Shown: positions 1 to 8,533, numbered from the stretch's first letter. The stretch is 10,000 nucleotides of DNA from Stramonita haemastoma (GCA_030674155.1 CM060342.1:6510080-6520079), one strand, 5' to 3'. Numbers and translations: made by a program. Notes: generated from the sequence alone by a model not told the origin.

Positions 1-30
<30 letters not shown>
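1..30. repeat. (TG)n microsatellite, cut by window edge
   Basis: Fifteen perfect TG units from the first base. The tract probably continues to the left of the window. Confidence 0.97.
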
Positions 31-32
<2 letters not shown>

Positions 33-53
33 CTTGGCTTTAAATTTTCTTCT

Positions 54-58
<5 letters not shown>

Positions 59-150
<92 letters not shown>
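59..150. repeat. (TA)46 microsatellite
   Basis: Uninterrupted TA dinucleotides, about 46 units. The tract is self-complementary, so it can extrude as a cruciform. It is perfect over its whole length, which suggests a recent expansion or an active slippage site. Confidence 0.97.
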
Positions 151-831
<681 letters not shown>

Positions 832-884
<53 letters not shown>

Positions 885-886
885 TG

Positions 887-932
<46 letters not shown>
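832..932. repeat. compound (TG)n-(TCTG)n microsatellite
   Basis: TG units run from 832 to 883. After a short GTG junction, TCTG tetranucleotide units run to about 932. The adjacent TG and TCTG motifs look like one tract that has mutated into a tetranucleotide and re-expanded. The same TCTG plus CA/TG pairing recurs at 8424-8533. Confidence 0.95.
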
Positions 933-937
<5 letters not shown>

Positions 938-1619
938 ACTCACTGCTGTTCCTACCCTTACTTTTAGTGCCTGGCTCAGAGTTCATGACCTGATGCCAGT
1001 AGCGGGGGAAATATAAATACCACAGCAGGGAAAGGAGGGTTGTTATAGCAACTAATGCAGGCAGGGCTGTGAGGGGGGATTTGACTCCCTGTACAAAATA
1101 ACGACTTACACTTGAAGCCTAACAGGAAAAAATCAATAAGCCCCGTCAATAAAGAGACAATAAAAAGCAGATTATAATGATACCAAACACATATAAGTTC
1201 AGTTTCTATGTCTATCTGCTATGGCAGATTAAACTGATTAATTTGCAAATAAACTCCTTCACGTCAAATTCGTCACTTTCCAACAGCCTTATCTTGGAAC
1301 ATTATTCACATACAGTAGAACAAAAACAACCAAGGCCATGCACTACGAGCTATACGCATGCGTGCTGCCTACCTTTCTTGCCGTGTACATCGACCCTGGC
1401 GGATGTAGACACATGCTAAGTACTCCACTGTCAACAATCTATCAGCCGCTGACTGCCGCTGGGCCAGTGGAGGGTGCAAAGTTAGTGTCCGTTTCACAGA
1501 GCTGTTTATACAGTTCTGTGTACTGTTCTTCCACAGCTACTAAAAGCAGTGAGAGGGTTTCTTGACACTTTGGCTGGCACTCCCCCGATAACAGATTGAT
1601 AATGCGCCCACAGTCTTAC
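933..1619. other. anonymous intergenic or intronic sequence
   Basis: About 690 bases without a convincing gene. Plus-strand open stretches at 1177-1419 and 1338-1565 overlap in different frames. Their conceptual products lack recognisable motifs or conserved-looking composition, so I treat them as chance. No tRNA-like promoter boxes and no long repeats were seen. Confidence 0.55.
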
Positions 1620-1800
1620 CAAACACTGTAATAGAGGATGAAAATGGGTGACTGAAAACATAATAGTCCAGTCAAATAAGGCCCAAATTCGGCCGAACCT
1701 TAAACAAACTGCTTCGAAAGCAAACTCAACTGATTCGGTATCGTCAGACATCCACGGATAACATATCAAAAATCTAAAAGAATATATGGTTCAACGAATT
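1620..1800 (-). repeat. dispersed repeat, copy 1 (partner at about 6325-6500)
   Basis: The minus strand matches the plus strand of 6325-6500 in several ordered islands. TTGAACCAT is at 1787-1795, a TTTTAGATTTTTG stretch near 1762-1780, TTCGAAGCAGTT at 1707-1718, and ATTTGACTGGACTAT at 1663-1677. Weaker similarity continues toward 1620. Order and approximate spacing are kept in both copies, so this is an old, diverged dispersed repeat in inverted orientation. I recognise neither its family nor its ends. A minus-strand open frame at 1506-1769 crosses it but does not resemble a known protein. Confidence 0.7.
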
Positions 1801-2329
1801 AGCTATTTCACTTCAAATGAGGTACCCCCTCACTGAATTCCTGTGACTAAAAAAATTATGACAAACTACTATTGTGACTATGATTTTGACAAAATAATCA
1901 TTAGAACAACTATATACAATCACTGACAGGTCATAGATGTTTTTTAAAACAAAATTAGGCAGGAAATTCATCAATTTTGTACATTTTGGGGACAAAAATA
2001 GTTAATATTCTTTGCTGATTTCAACAAAATGCTTATATTTTTCCCATTTGTATGTGTTTCATACACGATTAATGAAACATGTTTATCACAGAAAGCTAGT
2101 ATGACCTCTTCTGTAAATAAAAAACCAAGAACAGTTGCAATCAACAAATAATTAAAAAAGATATTGCTTGTTTTCTACCCCTACCCCCTAAATTTTTAGA
2201 GACCCCGTATTCTAAGCCCAACTCCTAGTTTTGCCTGTATCCGTGACAGTTGTTTCTGCACAGTGGTGGGACAAATCTATTATATAAACAATAGAAGATT
2301 GTTGATTAAGACTACTATTTCTTTGAGAT
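1801..2329. other. anonymous AT-rich spacer
   Basis: About 530 bases of AT-rich DNA with short homopolymer runs and no coding signal on either strand. I see nothing further that can be supported. Confidence 0.55.
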
Positions 2330-2751
2330 TTGAGTATTGTTTATTGTTATTATTATCAATGATATTATAATTATAGAATCTATATGGCGCTAGATCTATA
2401 TTAAAACAATTTTTAAAAATTCTTTTATATCGAGGATAATAGAATAAGCAGTCATGTGCTTTTTTACATTCAGTCCCCGTGTGTATGCAGTTTTTGTAAA
2501 TCGTGTCATCTGTTCCCACAGGAACACAATGGCCTACTCTTACGAAAAGCGGAACAGGATTTAACGTGCACAAGATGTTCTGCATGCGTTCGCACCCGGC
2601 CTCGGTTTAGAGTCTCATCCGAAGGACTTTTGGGGAGAGTGGAGTTAGCACTGATGTTAACTCCAGAGGAAAAATCCCCTCGACCGGGAATCGAACCCTG
2701 GACGTCAAATTGCGAGCGCAGTGTTCTGACCACTAGGTTATCCCTCCCCCC
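2330..2751 (-). mobile_element. tRNA-derived SINE, copy 1
   Basis: Read on the minus strand, the element starts at about 2751 with a tRNA-like head. A box-A-like TAACCTAGTGG is followed by a perfect box B, GGTTCGATTCC (2687-2697). Both are internal RNA polymerase III promoter parts. A short hairpin (2640-2665) comes next. The central core carries TTCGGATGAGACT and AAACCGAGG (about 2598-2631), then CTTTTCGTAAGAGTAGG. It aligns along its length with the plus-strand copy at 9217-9590, including CCTCGATATAAAAGAA near the end of the body. Beyond the body, about 2330-2410, an imperfect AGCGCCATATAGATTCTAT stretch and an ATT/TTG-rich end resemble an L2-type LINE tail. The core resembles that of SINE superfamilies with a conserved central domain, by memory of those families. 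Clear flanking target-site duplications were not found. I am sure it is a SINE; the family name is open. Confidence 0.9.
2640..2665. other. 8-bp perfect hairpin inside the SINE
   Basis: TGGAGTTA (2640-2647) and TAACTCCA (2658-2665) are exact reverse complements around a 10-base loop. The second SINE copy keeps the same structure at 9304-9329 with one mismatch. The hairpin sits just downstream of the tRNA-like head. Confidence 0.8.
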
Positions 2752-3055
2752 ATCTTGTGAAAACAAATCAAACCCTTGCATTCAACCTATTCTTCAACAT
2801 AATACCAACCACAAATGGTGCTAACAAATTTTAATTTACACACACGGGAGCGCGCACGTGCGCACATGCGCGAGCGCGTATACGTATGCGACTGTAATAC
2901 ACTTTGGTGAAGTGATGGGGATTTCGGCTGTTGTCGCGTTTTCTTATGGAATTTTCATAAAAGGAAATTGTGCTGGTGGTACAACCTTGTATCATACTTC
3001 AAAAACTAACACTAAAATGGAAGTCACACACTGGCTGAATCATGCTGTGTTAGAT
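2752..3055. other. spacer with CpG/CA alternating tract
   Basis: About 300 bases between the SINE and the pseudogene. The only notable content is 2836-2890, where CA repeats degrade into a purine-pyrimidine alternating, CpG-rich run (pieces such as GCGCGCACGTGCGCACATGC). Such sequence is a candidate Z-DNA former. An ordinary open frame at 2858-3067 has no recognisable product. Confidence 0.6.
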
Positions 3056-3545
3056 TTAGTCTGGTGATGGGATATCATGGTAAACCAGGATCCATGGCAT
3101 GTAGTATGCAGGAGCTGTGAAGATGGTGTTGAGGGTAGCATCCGTGAGAGAGTATGCTCGAACAGCACAGGAGTAAGACTTTCCACTCATAATAAAATTA
3201 ATGTGAGAAATAGCATTTGAGGTGTACACATGTTCATACCCTTTCAGTACATGTCCAGTGGTTCCTAGGAAACTCATCTGAGTGTGGAAGTATCCCAGCT
3301 GAAGGACAACAGATCTGATGAAACTGTCAGAGGGATCACTATTTATAATTGCCTGGGCTTCCATGTACAGTGACTGATAGAAAGTTACCACATACATCAC
3401 TGCAAACTTTTGTACTTGATTGGAGATGAAGATCAAAGTAAAGTAGATGCATGATGTATGAACTCATAGCAGTCATGGGCAGGAAAAACACCTGACTTCC
3501 CTGGGTGCACGCCATCATGAGGTGCTTGCATCAACCTATGCCCTG
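3056..3545 (-). other. C-terminal block of the decayed family protein
   Basis: The best-preserved piece, with an open frame over 3056-3436. Reading on the minus strand, LMQAPHDGVHPGKSGVF is followed after a frameshift by FFLPMTAMSS, and after another by CIYFTLIFISNQ. VVTFYQSLYMEAQ, LGYFHTQMSFLGTTGHVL and IMSGKSYSCAVRAYSLTDA come next, ending in a stop at 3056. The family usually has Asp in TFDQPL; here it is Tyr. The stretch after GHVLKG appears shortened, because family members usually have a longer helix before the YxxNAVxH segment. Both changes point to relaxed constraint. The 126-codon frame alone should not be annotated as a complete gene. Confidence 0.75.
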
Positions 3546-4242
3546 CTGGTTGAGAAGACTTCGGGGCCAAGATATCTTTCAAGGTGTATCAAGATATTAT
3601 CAACAGCAGCTATGTCAGAAATGCTCTTGAAACACAAAGAACCCAGTGTGTTCCAGTCAGATCTGCAACGAAAGGTTGTTGTTTTCTTTTACATTCCTAA
3701 CATAATGTATCTGGATAATGTAGATATATAAGGTTATTTTCTTCATAAGCATTTGCAGTAAACTTGACTTTCACTCTGAAATTTTACAAAATAAAATTTT
3801 ATAATTTACCTTTATCAAGAACTACAACAGGGATTAGCGTAGGCTTGAACTGCAGATTGCACTGTCTCTTTGTAATTAAGAATTAATGCAGTTCATACCA
3901 CAAACCACTATTTATTCACTCGCCTCCTTACAGTCTCAGAATTTGTATAATTACGTGAATGTCTCATAACCACACTTACCAAAAAATATACTTCTTGTCA
4001 CAATAGAATTATTTATGTAAAGTTCAGGCTGATTTATCCAATGAGATTTTGTTAGCAGTGCTGTGCCACACATAGTTCTGTCTGCCTGTACACTTGTATA
4101 ATCATATTTTTACTTGGAGTAATTCTTTTGTTGTTGAGGGGTTGTTTATATGCACAAGATTTAACATACCTTATTTCTCAAGTGCACTGGATTCCCTGTT
4201 GTTCATCTTTTTTTCCCTGGATACCCTCCTGTTCTTTTTTGC
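3546..4242. other. interior of the pseudogene without recognisable coding
   Basis: About 700 bases between the two recognisable parts of the relic. The minus strand holds only short fragments (for example near 3560-3700) that I could not align with the family by eye. The sequence is AT-rich. It may be decayed coding sequence or inserted DNA. Confidence 0.45.
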
Positions 4243-4500
4243 TTCCATTCCATGAAAAGAGCCACCCCATCTAAAATGAGCTGAGTTGTGGTCTGCATTG
4301 TCTGTTACAAACTGGAGTTTTTCCTTCTGTGATTTGGGGAAGGCTCACACATTGGCTGACAGCTGCATTGAGATAGAGTTTCTGTATATTAAGTATGAAG
4401 AACAGAATGTAAGTCTGTTCAGTGTATCAAGGAAAATCTGGATCCAAATGTTTTGTGCATCTGTACAGCCAAATGAACTTGAAGTGGAGCAGTGTATGTT
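4243..4500 (-). other. central DNADHN/SFHGM block of the decayed family protein
   Basis: On the minus strand TAPLQVHLAVQMHKTFGSR is followed, with frame changes, by FLDTLNRLTFCSSY, then KLYLNAAVSQCVSLPQITEG. QFVTDNADHNSAHF and GSFHGMEA follow. The order and character match the part of the family where a GSRxLIDTLxxLGFCxSY segment precedes a DNxDHN...FHGM motif. At least two frame changes lie within this 260-base block. Confidence 0.7.
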
Positions 4501-4712
4501 TTTGGTCTTGTAGCCTACACAATGCACTGACAAATAGATGTGGTTTTCAGTTCTGTACTTATCCATGATGACTCAAGGGCAAAAAAATGCACTGTAAATT
4601 TTTAGACAGTTGGCTAGAGTCATGTACTCATCTTTGTTGCAACATATGGACATAATGACACCTCATAGTAGTAGCTGCTGTTTTTATCAGGCAAATGGAT
4701 TCACAGTCACTG

Positions 4713-5300
4713 TCAGCCTTTGTCTGTTCTTTCTAACTTGAGTAGGGTGGCAGAGACTGCTGTCTTTAGAGTCGTATAAGCTGATTTTCCGTCTGAAGGC
4801 TTTACTGTCACCAAATTGTCCAAGCAATTTTCTTCATGTTGATTGCACTATGTGCAGAGCCATTGTTGTCAGATTACATATAGTGGGTTAGGGTGTCTTC
4901 CATCATTCTAACAAGGTCTCAAACAATGATGTGTTCAGCGACTTTGTTTTCCAGGTAGGTAACAATATCCTGAAATGCAGCAAAACAAGTGTCATCTTTT
5001 GGTCTGCTGGCTTTCTCAATTTTTTTCTTGTTGGTTCATGATCAGTGTCTGAAAATACTTTAGGGATATGTTTTCTGGTCTGGAAATTACAGACATTGTG
5101 GAAAGCACCATCTCTTGCGAAGCAGTCCTGTAAACATTCCAGCTTAGGTGTAACTTTCTTTGGCCATTCACCACTCCTGCTGCTACAAGAGTCAGCCCCT
5201 GTGTATTGAACCTGTTATTGTCCCTGTTATGAGATCTATGCAGTCCTCATGTTCACCTTTACTGACCAATTTTTTCTTTCAGGCAGAACAGACACTGAGT
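4713..5300 (-). other. N-terminal half of the decayed family protein
   Basis: Minus-strand blocks include a CxxC pair in QCLFCLKEKIGQ (5262-5297), a likely zinc-binding start. ECLQDCFARDGAFHNVCNF and a charged linker ending in EPTRKK follow. IEKASRPKDDTCFAAFQ and DIVTYLENKVAEHIIV come after that, and then DLVRMMEDTLTHYM flanked by in-frame stops. LVTVKPSDGKSAYTTLKTA ends the half at about 4713. The blocks look protein-like because they use hydrophobic and charged residues in helical spacing and fall into the order expected for the family. Confidence 0.6.
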
Positions 5301-5617
5301 TGCATGACTGAAAGTGGAAACTGCAGTCAGAAGTCTCCTTTTTCAAGTTTTTGTTGTGGAGACTTATCAGCCTGTCCTCTCCATAGAAACTGTGCTGTAA
5401 CATTTCTGTTGTAATAGTCTCCTCCACAGCCAGCATGTACAACATTGCCAATTGAAGCACTGTTGACACCACTTTGTTGACTGCTTGCCGTATTTCCGTA
5501 AGATAACTTTTGTGTCCTTACTGCAAAATCCATGATTAAAGATAATGCAACAGTCTCTATCTGGTATCTGATCAAGAAACAAAACAGACTTAGATGGTTT
5601 AAACAATTCTACTTTAG
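5301..5617. other. possible 5' extension of the pseudogene or spacer
   Basis: Three overlapping minus-strand open frames (5236-5472, 5327-5575, 5367-5606) cover this stretch. One contains a helical-looking VVSTVLQLAMLYMLAVEET and leads toward the CxxC block, so it could be upstream coding sequence. I cannot decide which frame, if any, was real. Confidence 0.35.
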
Positions 5618-5625
5618 TAATAATG

Positions 5626-5690
<65 letters not shown>
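5618..5690. repeat. (AAT)n microsatellite
   Basis: Near-perfect AAT/TAA trinucleotide units with one GAT near the left edge. A poly-Asn reading frame crosses it only because of the repeat. Confidence 0.96.
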
Positions 5691-5691
<1 letters not shown>

Positions 5692-5786
5692 GTGATAACG
5701 AAAACGATGATTTTAATAATAAAATGTTAATTGTTAGTAGTATTATCATTATTATCAATATTGTTGAGTAGAATTAGTGGACGAAG

Positions 5787-6324
<538 letters not shown>

Positions 6325-6500
6325 TTGAACCATCTACAGTTTTAGATTTTTGTGTGCATGAACAAAATGGCCAAATGAACCGATTCCTGCACTTAAATAT
6401 TTCGAAGCAGTTAGTTTGAGGTCAAATTTTAATTTGACTGGACTATAACTGCTACTTATATCCTCTCCACTACACTTCCAGTGTCTGCATCTCCCTTTTT
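6325..6500 (+). repeat. dispersed repeat, copy 2 (partner at about 1620-1800)
   Basis: TTGAACCAT (6325-6333), TTTTAGATTTTTG (6340-6352), TTCGAAGCAGTT (6401-6412) and ATTTGACTGGACTAT (6432-6446) occur in the same order as on the minus strand of the other copy. Similarity fades toward CCAGTGTCTGC near 6480. Copy 2 is shorter between the last two islands. The family is unknown to me. Confidence 0.7.
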
Positions 6501-6531
6501 TTCTGTGCTTTTAGATTGTTTTCATTTAACG

Positions 6532-6566
6532 TTAGTACCGTAAAATCCCTAGCATACTAGCATACG

Positions 6567-6601
<35 letters not shown>

Positions 6602-6655
6602 CCTGTGCACTGATTTAGGGCAAAATTGGGGGGGTGGGCATTTGCTAAGGATAGA
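6532..6655 (-). mobile_element. probable terminal region of the pogo/Tigger-like transposon
   Basis: TAGTACCGTAAAATCCC at 6533-6549 begins at a TA and has the look of a pogo/Tc1-type terminal inverted repeat. Immediately inside it, CCTAGCATACTAGCATACG plus a C run faces an imperfect inverted partner, GGGGGGGTGGGCATTTGCTAAGG (6628-6650). The transposase relic lies just to the right, reading toward this end. The matching terminal repeat for the other end was not found in the window, so the element seems truncated. Confidence 0.5.
6567..6600. repeat. poly-C homopolymer, 34 bases
   Basis: An uninterrupted run of 34 C. It lies inside the putative transposon end and is partly complementary to the G run at 6628-6634. 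Its true length may be affected by sequencing or assembly error. Confidence 0.9.
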
Positions 6656-6754
6656 CCCCTTTGCACAAAGTAATTTTTGTGCTCAACTGTGTAATTGAGT
6701 GAATACAAACCCCAAAAGCATGTAAGTTAGGTCGTGTGAGTAGAAGTGAAGGAA

Positions 6755-7490
6755 AATAGAAAAAAAGGAATTTTGAGTGCCTCCCTGACTTCCTGAGTCC
6801 TATGGGCACTGTAACAGTCCAGAAGCAGGAGGCGGCGTTGTTCGTTGGATGGCCCAAGGACACGCTGAATCCAGGCAATGATGGTGTCTCTGGTCATCCA
6901 GCCATTGGCTGTCGCACATACACGAACATTGTCTGGCACTCTCAGCTGCAAAAAAAACCGAGGTGGAATGTTCCCATTTCTCTCTCACAAGATCACAAAA
7001 GCTGGCAATTTGGTTTCATCCGCTGCCCCGTAAGTGCCACCATGAAGCTTCGTTTTTCAGCCTTTGTGCTCTTGATTCTAACTTGCTTTGCACCTTTTCT
7101 TGTTGTTGGTAGGCCTCGGATGCATCATGTCAAACCGGCCCATCGTCTGATCCATGTTCATGATGTTGGACAGAGGATAACCATGGCGATGACGTAGTCG
7201 CAGAACGTTCCTGTCGGAACTGAAGAAGTTGATCCTCAAAGTCTGCAGGGACCTCTTGGCTTGAGTTCGTTCCCTGTCGCAAGACACCAAGTGGCGCTGT
7301 TTCCAACGACTTCACCACATGTCTGCACCAGACAGAAGCCCATCACATTGAAAGCACTGCCAGTTCCTCGATTTCCGTTGTAGGTCCTTGTTTGCAATAC
7401 CCTGCCTTCAGGTCTTTCATCTTCCAGATAATGCAGCACACCTTGGTCGACATGTTCAGATCTAACTGCTGGTCCTTTTGACAGTTTTCC
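6755..7490 (-). pseudogene. pogo/Tigger-like DDE transposase remnant
   Basis: The product would be a cut-and-paste transposase that binds the element ends and nicks DNA through three acidic residues. On the minus strand, VRSEHVDQGVLHYLEDERPE (about 7405-7465) is a CENP-B/Tc5-type DNA-binding helix-turn-helix piece. RQGTNSSQEVPADFEDQLLQF (about 7220-7285) follows. After a frameshift come GYPLSNIMNMDQTMGRFDM (about 7125-7180) with the first catalytic Asp, RIKSTKAEKRSFMVALT (about 7030-7080), then past a stop NGWMTRDTIIAWIQRVLG (about 6855-6906). LLLLDCYSAHRTQEVREAL (about 6770-6830) carries the second Asp. The third acid and the C-terminus are missing. At least three frameshifts or stops make it non-functional. 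Family assignment rests on motif order and spacing and is firm; the subgroup is not. Confidence 0.87.
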
Positions 7491-7584
7491 GTTTTTGTTT
7501 GTCTTTTCTGTACTGCTGTTCAAGTCTATCTCATATGTTTTTTTTGTCTTTTTTCTCTGTCAGTCTACTCAGTATCTGTTTTCA

Positions 7585-8415
7585 CTCCATTCCCTGATCC
7601 ACAGAAAATTCAGTGTATTACATATTGGTTAAAAGTGGCTCAAATGTGTGAAAACAAACTGCCTGCTCAAGCATATAAACTTTTATATAAATTGGATGAG
7701 AGAGGAAAGATAACATGGGTGACCAATGTGCGTAAGTGCTTGTGTGAAAATGGTTTTGCATTTGTGTGGCTAAATCAGGGTGTTGGATGTGTTAAGAGTT
7801 TTCTGGTCTCCTTTAAACAACGTCTTATAGATTGTAGATGGCAAAATTGGGAGAGCCACATTCAAAACAGCTATAGATTTTCCTTGTATAAACTGTTTAA
7901 AACAAATAATTTTATTGAAACATATTTAGAGATGAATATGAATAGTTTGTAAGATGTGTATTAACCAAGTTTCGATTTGGGGTCACAGATATAATGGTTC
8001 ATAATCAAAGATACAAAAAAAATGACAAAAATATGACGTGTCCCATGTGTAAATTAAATAGAGAAGATGAAGTACATTTTGTTTTCTGTTGCCCAGTTCT
8101 TGAGGATTTAAGGAAACAATACATCCCATCTAAGTTTTATAACAGACTAGCACTATTTCGATTAGTTACACTTTTGTCCTCTACCAATGTAAACACTATA
8201 AGAAATGTTGCTCTGTACCTCTATAAGTCATTCAAACGAAGAGAAACGATGATGTCATAATTTTGCTCTAAACTGAAAAATTGTTATGTATATTTTTTGT
8301 GGTTTTTTTTTTTTAGGTGTATAACCTTAGTGTGGAATGTACAACAAATATCAGTGATGTATAACCCCTTCAAATGGGGACATGGCCTTTTTTGAATAAA
8401 TTATTGTCACTGTCA
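7585..8415 (+). mobile_element. 3' end of a non-LTR retrotransposon (LINE)
   Basis: The fragment holds the decayed C-terminal part of the reverse-transcriptase polyprotein, a 3' UTR of about 140 bases, and a terminal segment. That segment has CCCCTTCAAATGGGGACATG, GGCCTTTTTTGAATAAA and ATTGTCACTGTCATTGTC. The terminal short tandem units are typical of LINE tails and pass straight into the TCTG and CA repeats. The 5' part of the element, with endonuclease and most of the reverse transcriptase, is absent, as expected from incomplete reverse transcription. The left boundary, near 7585, is approximate and T-rich. Confidence 0.85.
7593..8260 (+). pseudogene. LINE polyprotein C-terminal region, frameshifted
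   Basis: The first frame reads PDPQKIQCITYWLKVAQMCE near 7593-7655, then KLPAQAYKLLYKLDERG, KITWVTNVRKCLCENGFAFV and WLNQGVG, up to a stop at 7952. Coding similarity continues without a gap in another frame from about 7949: VRCVLTKFRFGVTDIMVHNQ, then a zinc-knuckle CPMC...HFVFCCP (C-x2-C-x8-H-x3-C, about 8039-8090), ending in ALYLYKSFKRRETMMS at the stop. One missing base near 7950 explains the break. This arrangement, with WxxxVRxxLxxxGFxxVWxxQGVG before the CCHC-like motif, is the region after the reverse transcriptase in invertebrate LINE polyproteins. I recall it as common in molluscs and lancelets. The clade is not assigned. Confidence 0.85.
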
Positions 8416-8423
8416 TTGTCTCC

Positions 8424-8496
8424 GTCTGTCTGTCTGTCTGTCTATCTCTCTCACACACACACCACACACACACACACACACACAACACCACACACA

Positions 8497-8529
<33 letters not shown>

Positions 8530-8533
8530 CACT
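8424..8533. repeat. compound (TCTG)n-(CA)n microsatellite
   Basis: TCTG/GTCT units (8424-8441), a short TATCTCTCTC link, then CA units interrupted by CCA and AAC variants. The tract continues directly from the tandem tail of the LINE 3' end, so the retroelement tail probably seeded it. Confidence 0.93.

Larger units (their letters stand above)
3056..5300 (-). pseudogene. decayed gene of a large multi-copy invertebrate protein family of unknown function
   Basis: Ordered protein-like blocks run from high to low coordinates on the minus strand, in changing frames and separated by stops. They are QCLFCLKEKIGQ (5262-5297), ECLQDCFARDGAFHNVCNF (about 5085-5150), DDTCFAAFQDIVTYLENKV (about 4930-5010), VTVKPSDGKSAYTTLKTA (about 4755-4815), TAPLQVHLAVQMHKTFGSR (about 4440-4500), FVTDNADHNSAHF plus SFHGME (4243-4317), LMQAPHDGVHPGKSGVF (about 3480-3530), and the longest open piece at 3056-3436. 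From memory, the DNADHN/FHGM, HPGKS/FLPM, TFDQPL and LGxFHxxMSFLG/MSGKA motifs belong to one large uncharacterised family present in many copies in cnidarian, molluscan and lancelet genomes. No biochemical role is known to me. The copy lacks introns as far as I can see, is broken by several frameshifts and stops, and has lost the segment between FHGM and HPGKS or diverged beyond recognition there. A retrocopy or a mobile-element gene would both explain it. Confidence 0.75.

Noticed and set aside
1177..1565. Two overlapping plus-strand open frames
   Set aside because: No motif, no composition suggesting coding, and they overlap in different frames.
2678..2751. tRNA gene on the minus strand
   Set aside because: Same reasoning as for the other copy: it is the head of a SINE whose core and tail follow.
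2440..2751. Long inverted repeat between the two SINE copies as one foldback element
   Set aside because: The inverted arrangement with 9217-9590 is explained by two independent SINE insertions in opposite orientation with different tails.
2456..2824. 122-codon plus-strand open frame
   Set aside because: It is antisense to the SINE; the conceptual protein simply reads through box B and the core.
3522..3731. 69-codon plus-strand open frame
   Set aside because: It is antisense to the region upstream of the HPGKSGVF block of the minus-strand pseudogene and has no recognisable motif.
6802..7197. 131-codon plus-strand open frame
   Set aside because: It is antisense to the pogo-like transposase remnant, whose motifs lie on the minus strand.
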